This document shows, piece after piece, positions 1 to 9,623 of a stretch of DNA of 44,106 nt. The translations under genes were made by a program, and so were the position numbers. Origin of the DNA: Folioceros fuciformis (taxonomy: Eukaryota; Anthocerotophyta; Anthocerotopsida; Anthocerotales); the NCBI GenBank assembly GCA_049999805.1, contig JBNGIO010006163.1, positions 1 through 44,106 on the forward strand, in the 5' to 3' direction. The notes beneath the pieces were generated by a model, which was not told the origin of the DNA, searched no databases, and saw only the letters and a list, made by a program, of their open reading frames with translations. Numbering within the stretch: the first letter of the stretch is position 1; the number at the start of each line of letters is the position of its first letter.

Positions 1-556
1 TGCAGAATTCAACCCTAGGTTTTATGGGGCTATTGATATTTTCAAAGTGGATTCAGTACAAGACCTCATTCTCATTATTTTACGACGTACGCCTTCCGCG
101 GGTAATGAGTTTTTGTAAGTGAATTTCAAGTGGGTGACAAGGTTTGGGTAAAGTTGAAACACTTCCCAGTACCTCAAGGATTGTCCCCAAAGTTAAGGCC
201 TAAGTATGGAGGTCCTTTCGTAGTTCTGAAGCGCATTGGAACAAACTGCAACTGCCTAATTGAATCTTCTCTCATGATGTGTTTCATGTCTCTTTGCTGA
301 AACCGTTTGTGATTTCGAAAGAGAATGAAGACATGAACAGGAAAGACTATGTTATCCTGGTTCAATATAACCATAGTCTGCAAGAGATTGTTGAATTTCT
401 AGCAGAAAGAGAAGTGCCTTCTGTCCGTGGTAATGTTCTAGAGTATCTAGTAAGACTTTGTGGGTTTCACTTCAAGATGTGCAACAAGGATCATGGATGA
501 TCTCACGTGTTATACTGTAGGTCATTGAGGTTGACATCTTCCTAGTGGGGGAGAGA
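1..556 (+). mobile_element. Ty3/gypsy remnant: integrase C-terminus and chromodomain-like tail
   Basis: The frame starting at 121 reads a typical gypsy integrase C-terminal segment (VGDKVWVKLKHF, then LSPKLRPKYGGPFVV). A frame change near 273 leads into HDVFHVSLLKPF, the usual end of the gypsy integrase core. The following ORF to 500 ends in a region like EYLVR, reminiscent of the chromodomain of chromoviral integrases, though degraded. A purine-rich tract near 543-556 would be the polypurine tract before the 3' LTR. The frameshift and the lack of upstream pol show a dead copy that runs in from outside the window. Assignment to gypsy is good; the chromodomain reading is weaker. Confidence 0.75.
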
Positions 557-1075
557 GTAATGGCATAAGGTGGCATAAGTGAAATAAGGTGAAAGTTAAA
601 AGTAGAAAGGTGAAAGCTAAATCTAGAGCTGTCTTGATGAAGAAGCAAGTATGCTTCTTGCTGCCTTTGGAAACAAAATGTGTGTTCCAGGCAAAACCTC
701 TTAAGAAGGATGGAGTTGTAATGACCACTAGTATTCTAGGATGAGTGGTGTGTATCATTCCCAGCTTTAGCAGTGGCTTAGTTGTGGAGTATAAATAGGC
801 TAGTGTTAGGTTCTTAAGGATACTGTGATACACTGATACACAAAGAGGCAGACAATGAGAAGTCTAGCCTTGAGGCATAGCTGTGGAGGGCTTGACTAGC
901 AAGCTTGTCAGATAGAGTCTAGGGCAGTAGCCAGTGGGGCGTAGATCGCCAGACTCTTTTGTAAGTATTCGGAATAAAGAGCAACACCTAGAGGAGGTGG
1001 TCTGCGAGTCGTCAGTGGACGGCGGGCTACTTGGAGCCTAGTGCTGAGTCGTGTGAGAAGGAGTGAGTGATTTGT
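557..1075 (+). repeat. Probable 3' LTR of the gypsy remnant
   Basis: This stretch follows the purine-rich tract at the end of the gypsy internal region. It has LTR-like signals in the right order: a TATA box (TATAAATA, 790-797) and a polyadenylation signal (AATAAA, 973-978). No second LTR is in the window, so both boundaries are estimates. The right edge is especially uncertain. Confidence 0.5.
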
Positions 1076-1350
1076 AAGTGGAGCGCTGCGGAGTGGTTAG
1101 ACGAGATTCGAGGCCGTTGCTTCCTCTAACGCTACACACGGAAGGGGGCGTTACTCGAGTGAGTGTTTTTCATTTTTGCAATTGGCGGAAATATGCATGC
1201 AATCCAACCAAGATTTGGAGCCCTTGCGGGGTTAGCGCTACCGCAATTGCGATAGCGTGAAGGAGACACTCTAATTTGTGCTGGACGTCGTGAAAACAAA
1301 AGTACATATGTCACCCTCGTCAAGACGCTTGCTGATCCTATCTTGGGCTG
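1076..1350. other. Unassigned spacer
   Basis: No gene, repeat or regulatory element is recognised between the gypsy LTR and repeat copy A. Short ORFs here have no coding character. Confidence 0.4.
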
Positions 1351-2066
1351 TGTTTGTGGCTTGTTTAGGAAGGGATGTATTGCTTGAACCCTGGGCAAAT
1401 ATGCATTTGTTTTAGTGCGGTGTGATTCAGTTTCTATTGCAGTGTGGGAGAACGTAAGAGGAGGCATCAGACTAGACCAGACCAGACCGGGAGAGTGAGT
1501 GCAATGAGAACTGTAAACCCACAGGAGGGCTCTTGCTGCTCTTCTCACACCCCCCTCCTACGGGACTGCGCCTACTTTGTTGTCGACTGCTGTGGTGTCT
1601 TCCAGGTCCCTGCATTTTGCGCGACTTGTGTCGTGCAGGTCACTATGTGGCCTGGCAAGCATCTAGGTACTCCCTTCATTCAGCGGGTGCAGGTTCGCAG
1701 ATCTGGGTATCTCCTCTCTCAGGGATGGGATGCGCTGGAAGCTGACAGTTTGGATAGGTAGGAGAGGCGGCTGTCATCTCAGGGCAGCAGCACATCAGCT
1801 GTGCGTGTGACCAATGCTGAGTCCAGAACTGAAGATGTGAGGAAGAAGAAAGGGGAAGCGGACTCTCCGCGACAGAGGACTTGAGAACCATAACTGGACT
1901 GTTCGCCTGAATTTTGACAATCCTTCTAGCCACCTCCATGTTGATCCTCTTCCCGAGCATCATTGTTGCAGAGAAGGCAAGATTGAGCAAAAGCGAGGCA
2001 ACAAATCGGGACCGAAGCCCGTTCTTCTCCTCTCGATACAACTGCGTAACCGTGTGTCCCCTAGCA
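1351..2066. repeat. Repeat copy A (uninterrupted copy of the segment split at 8782-20935)
   Basis: The segment aligns, piece by piece and in the same order, with 8782-9022, 14002-14171 and 20585-20935. It shares distinctive strings such as GTGTGGGAGAACGTAAGAG, CTTCTCACACCCCCCTCCTACG and CATTCAGCGGGTGCA. It holds unoccupied versions of two copia insertion sites: TGGTG at 1593-1597 (Copia-1) and CATCT at 1775-1779 (Copia-2). Its right third is an inverted piece of TAR exon 1. It is inferred to be one copy of a dispersed repeat or segmental duplication. Confidence 0.75.
1868..2066 (-). pseudogene. Inverted fragment of TAR exon 1 (copy A)
   Basis: The minus strand reads REEKNGLRSRFVASLLLNLA, then FSATMMLGK and VLKSSV, closely matching exon 1 of the intact TAR gene (REEKNALGFWFVASLLLNLA, FSAAMMLGK, VLKSSV). 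This is the part encoding the N-terminal membrane segment. Similarity stops after VLKSSV, and unrelated sequence shared with copy B follows. There is no start codon equivalent and no later exon in this orientation, so it is a captured or rearranged fragment, not a gene. Confidence 0.8.
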
Positions 2067-2073
2067 CGCCTGC

Positions 2074-2090
2074 TAAACCCTAAACCCTAC
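2074..2090 (+). repeat. Interstitial telomere-like repeat
   Basis: TAAACCCTAAACCCTAC is two units of the plant-type telomere repeat. It lies a few bases beyond the point where copy A stops matching TAR exon 1. Such short tracts are known at old break-repair junctions, but two units can also arise by chance. Confidence 0.5.
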
Positions 2091-3288
2091 CCGTAGCAAT
2101 TCATTTCTTGCTGATCATGAGGGTGTGTCTGGAGTTGCCTCTTGGATTTGAATTCGAGCCCATGACATTGAGCAAGGCTGTAGCAAAAACACACCCTCCT
2201 CGAAAGCACCAGTGTCTTGCATTGCAATGATGGTTCAATCACCGTAGCAGCTCGGATGGGAGTGGAGCAACACGCACACCTACCAACTTGGTAGCCAGAT
2301 CTCGCCTACTGCACAAATAGTTGCCAGGTTTTGTGTGCAGTAGGTCTTGCTTAGTCCTATGCTGAACAATCCCTCTACCTGTTCTGAACAACCCCTCTAC
2401 CTGCTCTAAACGACCCCTCTACCTGCTATGAACGACCCTTGTACTTGCTCTGATATCTAACCACATGACTACACCTCCAAATGAAAACCAAACTTAGTCC
2501 AAACACAAAATCTTGACATGGCTTTCTTCGTCTTTCTCCAAACCACAACGAGAACAATGGCAGTGGCTCCAGTCGTGGGAGGCCCGGGGTGGGGCTCGCG
2601 GCCTCGCAAGCTGCTGCCTGGGGTGAGGCTCGCATGCACTTGAGAACTAGGCAGCGCATGGAGAACCAGGCATTTGATGTGGATGCACGTTGCTCCCCTT
2701 TGCTTGCAGGAATCGATTTTCACACGTATGGAGCTCCGAATCTAATCAGTATTCATCAAAATGCATGAATTTAATTGTGTAGATGCAAAACGACCATATT
2801 TGGTTATTCCAACCCTTGAGCTGCCTACTTTATTTAGGTGAAGCCTTGGCTCATGCCTTACAAGGGGCGACGGAGCTGACATCATTGGGATCTCCGGGCC
2901 TGCACATCCACCATAGGCTCCTTTCTTTATCATTGTGTATGCTAAAAAATTGAAGCTGCGTAATTTCATGACAAGCTGGCCTAGCCAACAGCAAGCACCA
3001 GCATTGTCCGCATGACATCACAGGTTTCGCTTGTATCAACCTTTTGCACGTGTAGACCGTGAAGATGGAGGGAGCTGTGTATCATAACTTTGATCAAAAG
3101 CTTAAGCGATCGCCCATGTTCACAAAGCCAGGTAGTAGGTTAAACTTCATCAGTCACAAAGGAGCTCTTGGAGCGTATATTTGCATGCATATCCTACCAT
3201 CCACAACCCCTTAGCACACCATTGGTGCTCAGTCTTTCTAAACTCAACCGTGGTTCAGTCACCCTAATAGCTCGTATGGGAGTGGAGC
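2091..3288. other. Non-coding spacer with a diverged repeat
   Basis: No gene is recognised. About 2228-2335 is a diverged relative of the tandem unit at 3289-3584 (shared GGGAGTGGAGC, then ACACGCACACCT, CCAACTTGG and AGATCTCGCC-like strings). ORFs of 60-84 codons on both strands show no recognisable domain. Confidence 0.4.
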
Positions 3289-3584
3289 GACACGCACACA
3301 CATCTGCCAACTTGGCAGCCACATCTCGCCCTGCTACACATGTGGTTGCAATAGCAAGCTTGACTTGTATATGTATCATATGGTGAGAAAGTAACTGCTC
3401 AAGAAAAAAGTGAGAGATGCAAAAGAATGTACATTCCAAAGACACGCACACCTGCCAACTTGGCAGCCACATCTTGCCTGCTACACATGTGGTTGCAATA
3501 GCAAGCTTGACTTGTATATGTATCATATGGTGAGAAAGTAACTGCTCAAGAAAGCGAGAGATGCAAAAGAATGTACATTCCAAA
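3289..3584. repeat. Tandem duplication, two units of about 145-152 bp
   Basis: Unit 1 (3289-3440) and unit 2 (3441-3584) both begin GACACGCACAC and both end with AAAGAATGTACATTCCAAA. They are nearly identical apart from small indels in the ACACAC run and in the AAGAAAAAAG run. The end of unit 2 continues into the left arm of the large inverted repeat. Confidence 0.9.
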
Positions 3585-4179
3585 AAAATGAATGGATCGC
3601 TCATGGAAGAGAAAGGTGCACGTATGTACACATGACGTACACGCGAGGCATGAGTGAGGAGATTCCCAAAGCAAGGATGTATCTCTTTTGGTCACTCGTC
3701 CTCCGTGGATGACTAGAACATAATGGAGGATGACTAGAGCATATGTATTTCATATTCTCCTTGTTGTGTTCTCTTTTTCTTCAAGCTGGTTGTGGCTCAC
3801 CTCAATGGGCAACGTTTGAAGAGAAGGAATAGAATCTATGATCTACATGTAGAGATGATGGAGAAAGAAGGAACTAGTTCAAAAGAGAAGAGAAGCATCT
3901 TAATGATAACCCTAACCAAAGCTCTTTTTATGCATCATATTGGAAGAGCTCTAAACCAATTAGATAGAAAGAAGGAGGAGAAACAGTATGTACGACGCAT
4001 ATTTGAAGTGGTTATAATTATGTTTAGGGTTTAGGCGGCCCAGACAGCGGAACTATTAATATAAAGGTATTTCCGTGGCTCCGGCCGGCTTTGGCAACCG
4101 GCTGCCTGATGCCTCATTCTTTTTCTTCTCTTTTCTTTTTGGATGACGGATAGCGAGTGCCAATGATGTAGGGCGGGCC

Positions 4180-4440
4180 GGCACCTGACGCCATCCCGTT
4201 AGTGTTGGTGGGTGAAGAAGAGGGTGCAAGTACAGCCCAGACGGGCCAGGGGAGGACGCTCCTACCCGGTACCGGGTACCACCGGTACCCGGTGCCTGGT
4301 GCCGGGCCTCCTCCATACGGTAGCCCCTGCATCTGCTCCTCCTCTTCCTCCTCCTCCTTGTTTACTTTCATGGGTCTAGCAGTAGACGCAGGAGTTTGGA
4401 AATTCAATCCCCCCGCCCCCCGGCTGCAGCAAACAACAAC

Positions 4441-4487
<47 letters not shown>

Positions 4488-4497
4488 NNNNNNNNNN

Positions 4498-4544
<47 letters not shown>

Positions 4545-4910
4545 GAGAGGGAGTAGGGGAGCAGATGCAGGAAACAGCGGTGAATCCCAGACCCACCATC
4601 CTCGGGCGGAAGCCGTGGCATCGGGGATTCGGGAACTGGGCCGGCACCGGACGCCATCCCGTTTGGGTTGGTGCGTGAGGAAGAGTGGGTGTCGTCTGGA
4701 CCACCACTGCAAGCACAGCCCAGACGGGCCAGGGGAGGACCCTGCTTCTCGCTACCGGGTACCGGTGCTGCCCGGTGCCCGGTGCCGGGCCCCCTCCACC
4801 CGTAGCCCCTGCTTGTCCTCCTCCTCCTTCTCGTTCATTTTGATGGGTTTGGCTGTAGACGCAGGAGGAGTCTGGGAATTCAATCCTCGGCCGCGCCCGG
4901 CTGCAGCAGG
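4180..4910 (+). repeat. Internal direct duplication inside the left arm
   Basis: About 4180-4440 and 4650-4910 share the same series: GACGCCATCCCGTT, CAGCCCAGACGGGCCAGGGG, an ACCGGGTACC-rich stretch, GTAGACGCAGGAG and CGGCTGCAGCA. The two units flank the GCAGGA array. Long ORFs on both strands (302-303 codons) result from the GC-rich, stop-poor sequence and are not treated as genes. Confidence 0.8.
4441..4543 (+). repeat. (GCAGGA)n hexanucleotide array with assembly gap
   Basis: About 47 bp of GCAGGA repeat precede a 10-N run (4488-4497) and about 45 bp follow it. The true array length is unknown. It gives Gly-Ala, Ser-Arg or Glu-Gln dipeptide runs depending on frame, which explains the long artificial ORFs here. 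Confidence 0.95.
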
Positions 4911-5330
4911 AAGCATGAAACAGCGCCATCAGAAGCAGGAGCGGGAGCGGGAGTGGGTTGAGGAGGAGATGCAGGAAGGAGCGGTGAATCCCAGCCCCGC
5001 AATCCTCGGCCGGAAGCCGTGGCATCGGGATTGGGGAACTGGGAGCTCGGGACCTGCCGCTTGGCGCCTTTCCCTTTCGCCTTCATGTGCTGCCAGCTCC
5101 GCAAGCCTGGCAGACCACCGCAATCGTGACCTGCTTGATACCCTCCTCTTCCTCCTCGCCCTTCACCTCCTCCTCCTCTTCCTCGTCGTACGGCCACGCG
5201 ACACGCGTCCTCCGCGCCCGCTTGCCATGGCTTGCTTATGGTACATGCAAGCCCACCTAGCCGGCAGCTTCGCGGCCTTGGGGTATCATGTACTTCTCGT
5301 ATGAAGCCGGGAGGAAATTTTCAGGCCTCG

Positions 5331-5561
5331 GATGCGTGAGTTGGCTCCCGTGCAATTCGAGGTGAGGGATGTGTTGATTAGCAGTTGTTTCGTAGGTATC
5401 CCTTCTGGCAAGGCGGGTGCTGTTTTTCATCTTTTCCTAACTCTGTAGCCTACCTTCATCTGGTTCCTTTGCGTATGAAGCTCCTGACATCTTGTCTCCT
5501 CACTCACAAGTGATTATCTTCCCCGTCTAAATCTCAGCTTTCTCCGTCTCCCTTACTGCGA
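5331..5561. other. Spacer before broken TAR copy
   Basis: No gene or clear repeat is seen between the inverted-repeat arm and the start of homology to TAR exon 1. Confidence 0.4.
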
Positions 5562-6942
5562 ATCGTGCGCCGGCGGGATGTATGCCTCGGGTGTGGAACA
5601 CGACTGTGTGATTAATGTGGACCAGTAGGTGATGATTCTGAAATAAGCGAGGTATGCAGTCAATCAGTGTCTGTCACGCATGAATCACTCCTTTGTCCTT
5701 GTCCTGCGCTTGTCTATGCTGTGCTTGCAATGGCGGTGCGTTTGCGTCGCTCATGATTGGTGGTGTTGGGCAGCGGGGATCCCAAGATGTACGAGGCCCA
5801 CTGGCAGCTCAAAGGGAAGGAGAGCAGTGTCACCATCCTTGGATGGCAGAAGATGAGCTACTTCGCTGATTTCCAACACTTCTTTCAATTTTCGTGGAGA
5901 AAGACCTGGTGGAGCAGATCCGGCTCTGCATAACGTCGTGGGCAACGCAGTGACAAATTCCGGCTCGGGGAAAGGCATTTTCGATCTGGCCTACTTCTGG
6001 CCCCAGTACACGGCCATCTCCGCTCCTGCCGACCACGACGTCATGCTCTTCACCGTGTCCAAGGCCACGGGCCTGGCAGGCACTAGAATCGGGTACGTAC
6101 ATGGCAGGCATGCATATTGCAGAGCCATCCACCCCCTCAGGGGCTTCTGTTTTCCCCACGCAACGCCACCAACTTTGCTCAACCTTACTTTCTTTCGTAT
6201 TTCTGATGCTGCTCCCATCGCCTGAATTTTTTTTTTTTTTTTTTTGTGCAGCTGGGCGATCGTGAAGGACCAGGCGCTGGCCAGACAGATGGCAACCTAC
6301 ATGGAGGTGGCCAGCATCGGGGTGTCCCAGGACTGCAAGTCCGAGCCACCCAGAGTCTCAAGTTGGTGACCAAGCACGCTACCAAACAGCAGGGCCAACC
6401 CTGCGGTGCATGTGAATTCGATGAAGAAGCTGAGCGTCTTAGATTTCTTGCGGAAGCAGGACATGTTCGGATTCGCGACCTCCGTCATGAACTACCGTTG
6501 GAGGCATCTCCAAAAGGAGCTTCAAGGCAGCAAGAGATTCCGGATCCCGCAATATTCAGTGTCCTGGATACTGCACCTTTTTTGGTCGCGTCACTTACTG
6601 GTACTACCCCTTCTCCGGGTTGGTCTTTCGTCCTGCACATTCTCCTTCGTTTCTTTTCTAATTCTATTCTATTCTATTCTGTGACATGTGCTTTCTGCTT
6701 ACTTGCATGGGTGCCCACCTTACTTGCTACTGCCCTTCTTGTCCACAGTTTTCTTGTGGCTGGAGTGCCTGGTGGAGGAGGAGAACGGCTGGCAGGCACT
6801 GAAGGATGCCGACATCGTGTGCAGGCGTGGAAGTTTGTTCGGAGCGGAGATGAAGATTGCCCGCATCAGCATGGTGGATCGCAATGACGGTTTTGATATG
6901 TTCCTGGCTAGGCTTGCCCACCTCTCCCACCAGCTGGAATAG
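5562..6942 (+). pseudogene. Broken TAR-like aminotransferase copy
   Basis: Aligned to the intact gene at 29592-31684, it keeps the last third of exon 1 (from about 5562), the first part of exon 2 (GDPKMYEAHWQLKG), part of exon 3 (GKGIFDLAYFW, then FTVSKATGLAGTRIG), exon 4 and exon 5, ending in TAG at 6940-6942. The first two thirds of exon 1, with the membrane segment, are missing. Near 5950 the sequence jumps from GNAVT in exon 2 to NSGSGKG in exon 3. This removes the end of exon 2, the intron and the SPNNPDG region. There is a 5-bp insertion near 5887, 1-bp deletions near 5922 and 6332, and about 10 bp inserted near 6597. A long poly-T precedes the fourth-exon acceptor. No working protein is possible. 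Confidence 0.9.
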
Positions 6943-7104
6943 GTGTGAACCTTTCAATCTAATACTAAGGCAAACAAGCTTAGCAACAAGGCTCGAATGC
7001 CTGGAGGGGGAAGGGAAGCTCCAGGGAAGGGGAGTGGATTGTCAACCCTGAGCTATGCAGTGCTCAATGAGAATCACGTAAGTCTGCTGGTCATTGTGAC
7101 AGCC
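6943..7104. other. 3' flank of the broken TAR copy
   Basis: About 6990-7040 (AACAAGGCTCGAAT, then GGAGGGGGAAGGGAAG) matches the start of the 3' flank of the intact gene at 31688-31725. The duplication therefore included a little 3' untranslated sequence. Confidence 0.6.
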
Positions 7105-8345
7105 CTAGTCTGACGTGGTAGAAAAACCTGTCGACCTCGTCAGGCAACTCCCTTGCAGCGTACATCTGCAAAGTGGAGTTGTACGTAGATGGTGAAGGCT
7201 AGGCACCTGTGCACTCCGGCTTCTCCAACTATGTATTTTGATAACGGTTTTCATGGCTCGTGCGTTAGGCGACACACCAGCAGCCTCCATAGCAGCAAAT
7301 TTTTCCATGGCTTCCGACCGTCGACCAGCTTTGGCGTGTGCTGTGATCAAGGAGAAGTAAGTCAAAGCACCTGCCTTGACTGAAACCGGCCTTCACAAGC
7401 TCATCAACGCTTTTTGTGCTTTCTCAGGAGATGCCTCCCTAGCACTGATATTCAACATGGTGAAGGAGAAGATTCTGTGGAGGCTCCATTCCCTCACCAG
7501 TCATGTCCTGAACCACAGGAGTAACCCTGGCTAGATTTCCTTGTTTGGAATGATAGTTCATCGGCGACTCAAACATTTCCTTGCTGCGTTTGATACCTGC
7601 CACCTTGAGGTTCTCGAACGATGAATCAGCCCTCTCTCCGAATACAAGGGGCTCCTACGGACTTGTTCAAACGAGCATCAAACAATGCATACTGCAACGA
7701 AGGGGGAGGGTCGTATCCTGGCAGCTGCTTCATCCGATTGAGGATGGTCCAAGCTTCTTCTATGGCAGGACCCAATTTTTCCTCGATATACCTGTTTGTC
7801 AGTGCGAAAAAGGCTGACGGGTCCGGAATTTTCCCGGCATCAATTATCTGGTCATAAAGGTGACGTGCTCTTCTTGGCGTTTCACCTCGTCATAGCATAG
7901 CATGTTTTCTGGGCATCTTTGTATGCAACTGAAGGTCCAACTCATACCAAGGCTGCCCATCATCCACTTCAGAACCTGCACACCAAGGAAATGATAAGAT
8001 ACACAGCAACGCCTTGTCCGACAGTTGATGCGAAAGCCGTAGCATCCTCCTCGTCTACCTGCTCTGGTGGGTGACTTTCGGTGTTGATCCTGGGGGAACG
8101 AATTTCTCGATTTCCATCATTCCTGTCTTCGCGATGTCCCATGCCATCCTGCCTTAGTGAATATCTTGGACGACTCTTACCTCCTGTTCGTTGCCATTCC
8201 ATGCCCATTTGGCATCTAACCTCCCTGCTTCCTTCTCGGATGCAACCCAAGCTCGAAGGGGAGCCTTGACAGGAGCTGGAGGAAGAGTGCTGGCAAACAG
8301 GAATGAGGCGCCACCCATGAACAGCCACGTGCTGCATTGCGTCAC
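7105..8345 (-). pseudogene. Broken PPR-like gene
   Basis: The minus strand from about 7380 down to 7240 reads ALTYFSLITAHAKAGRRSEA then MEKFAAMEAAGVSPNA, a textbook pentatricopeptide (PPR) motif. Just upstream in the same frame, about 7460-7400 reads MLNISAREASPEKAQKALMS, followed by a stop. From about 7978 to 7660 another open stretch includes GSEVDDGQPWYELDLQL, a stop, then RARHLYDQIIDAGKIPDPSA and LPGYDPPPSLQYALFDA, with a likely splice acceptor (GTGTGCAG) before GSEV. Further upstream (8345-8160) a reading APVKAPLRAWVASEKEAG is open but unassigned. PPR proteins usually bind organelle RNA. The stops and frame changes suggest a dead gene. It is convergent with the broken TAR copy. Confidence 0.65.
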
Positions 8346-8781
8346 TTGTGCCTATTCCACAGACACAAGTCTCGATGCTTCTCCACCTTCGGGAGGTGTT
8401 AGCCATCTATCCAACCAGCGTTTCCTAATATCCGCTGCGAAGTGCAGGATTCATCGAGGCTGTGGGAGGTGAATTTCGGATGCTCTGAATTCAGCGGCCG
8501 CCCTTGTATGTTTCTTAAACCTTACAAAGGGGTTAAGAGAAAAGGGTTTACAGGCACAGGTAGGACTGACTGGAGGACTTTCCCCACCAGGACTGTCTCA
8601 CAGTCGTGGGCGCTTGGCCTTGCTGCAGTTGCACCAAATTGGCGGCGTATCACAGGCCAGAAGAATGGGGTGCTGGTGTTGCTGTGCGATCCGCCTCGTC
8701 AGCGTGCTGCCCATTTTGAGGTTGTGAGAAGTCCAAATAGAATCTGGTGCGGTGTGCTTTCAAATTCACTCGTTGGATTCG
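8346..8781. other. Unassigned spacer
   Basis: No gene is recognised. The ORF at 8442-8804 has no domain I know. The GAATTCAGCGGCCGC string (8488-8502) is an EcoRI site next to a NotI site, noted only as a curiosity. Confidence 0.35.
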
Positions 8782-9022
8782 GTGTGTCTGTGGGGCTTGT
8801 TTAGGGAGGGATGTATTGCCCCCTGGGCAAATCTGCAGTTGTTTTCGTGCGGTGCTGATTCAGTTTCTGTTGCAGTGTGGGAGAACGTAAGAGAGGAGGC
8901 ATCCAGGCCAGACCAGACCAAGAGAGTGGGTGCAATGAGAGCCACAGCAGGGCTGCTGCTGCTCTTCTCACACCCCCCTCCTACGGAACAGCGTCCGACT
9001 CTGTCGTCAGACTGCTGTGGTG
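8782..9022. repeat. Repeat copy B, first part
   Basis: It matches copy A from 1351 to 1597, including GGGATGTATTGC, TTGCAGTGTGGGAGAACGTA and CACACCCCCCTCCTACGG. It stops at TGGTG (9018-9022), where Copia-1 begins. It continues at 14002. Confidence 0.8.
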
Positions 9023-9125
9023 TGTTAGAACGTATGGGTCCGACTCTGTCGTCCACTGGTGTGGTGTGTTGGAAACGTATGGGTCCGACTCTGTCGTGGA
9101 CTGCGTCGGTGTGTTAGAAATTTAT
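8993..9125. repeat. Three tandem units of about 44 bp at the Copia-1 left junction
   Basis: GTCCGACTCTGTCGT recurs near 8993, 9037 and 9082. Each unit ends in GGTG followed by TGTTAGAA or TGTTGGAA, the first bases of the Copia-1 LTR. The units thus combine host flank with the outermost LTR bases. This suggests local tandem duplication of the insertion junction after Copia-1 landed. Confidence 0.75.
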
Positions 9126-9407
9126 GGGGTTGGTGCAACATATTTTGCCTTTGGCCGGGGTTGTTCTTCCGATCTCTTTTATATGGAGTGGATAGGACTT
9201 TTCATCTCTTTTTCAATCATAGAAAATATACTTGTTTTCCTGAGTCTAGGGATTATACCCAAAGTTATATAGAATAGAACTCCATGTTTATTTTTTATTG
9301 ACTTATAATTATGCTTAAAGGTTATCTATTTAGGCATGAACTATCAATCTTGTATTGAGATGAGGCTTATCTTGGAGTTTATCTTGGGATTCACCATTTT
9401 TCTAACA
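9112..9407 (+). repeat. Copia-1 5' LTR
   Basis: It starts TGTTAGAAATTTATGGGG and ends TTTTTCTAACA, matching the 3' LTR at 13781-14001 (TGTTAGAAACCTATGGGG to TTTTTCTAACA). Shared internal strings include GGATTATACCC-like, TATATAGAATA, ACTATCAATCT and GAGGCTTATCTTG. It is about 75 bp longer than its partner through a block near 9145-9235 that the 3' LTR lacks. Confidence 0.85.
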
Positions 9408-9420
9408 TGGTATATAGCCC
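9408..9420 (+). other. Copia-1 primer binding site
   Basis: TGGTATATAGCCC follows the 5' LTR directly. It resembles the initiator-methionine tRNA site TGGTATCAGAGC usual in plant copia elements, with mismatches consistent with decay. Confidence 0.6.
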
Positions 9421-9623
9421 ATGTTCTAAATCTCAAGTCCCTTGGCTCAGCACACGCATAGACTACTTGGCACTGACTTGTGTTGGCACTGACTTGTGTA
9501 GGACTATCTCTGCTTCCTTTGCATTGTGTACTGGGCTACGCAAACAATGTGTCTATAAGAGCTTGTCCAAGTTAGAGGAGCTTGGTGATAGATATTAGTG
9601 CAAGGATGTGATCCTGTTTGGCC

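Larger units (their letters stand above)
3360..5330 (+). repeat. Left arm of a large inverted repeat (partner 25745-27540)
   Basis: Reverse-complementing 25745-27540 gives the same order of landmarks. These are AATGTACATTCCAAA with GTGCACGTATGTACACATGA, a GATAGAAAG-like tract, GTGGTTATAATTAT with a TTTAGGGTTTAGG motif, CCAATGATGTAG, CGCCATCCCGTTAGTGTTGG, and finally GCTTGCTTATGGTACATGCA with a GGCCTCGGATGC motif. The arm is GC-rich and simple in its middle. It ends about 230 bp before the broken TAR copy. Confidence 0.8.

Noticed and set aside
4114-5304. Overlapping ORFs of 302 and 303 codons on opposite strands
   Set aside because: They run through the GCAGGA array and the Ns, consist of dipeptide runs and GC-rich repeats, and match the inverted arm only as DNA. 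There is no sign of a protein.
8488-8502. EcoRI plus NotI sites as possible vector contamination
   Set aside because: The string is not a standard adapter, and no vector sequence is recognised around it.
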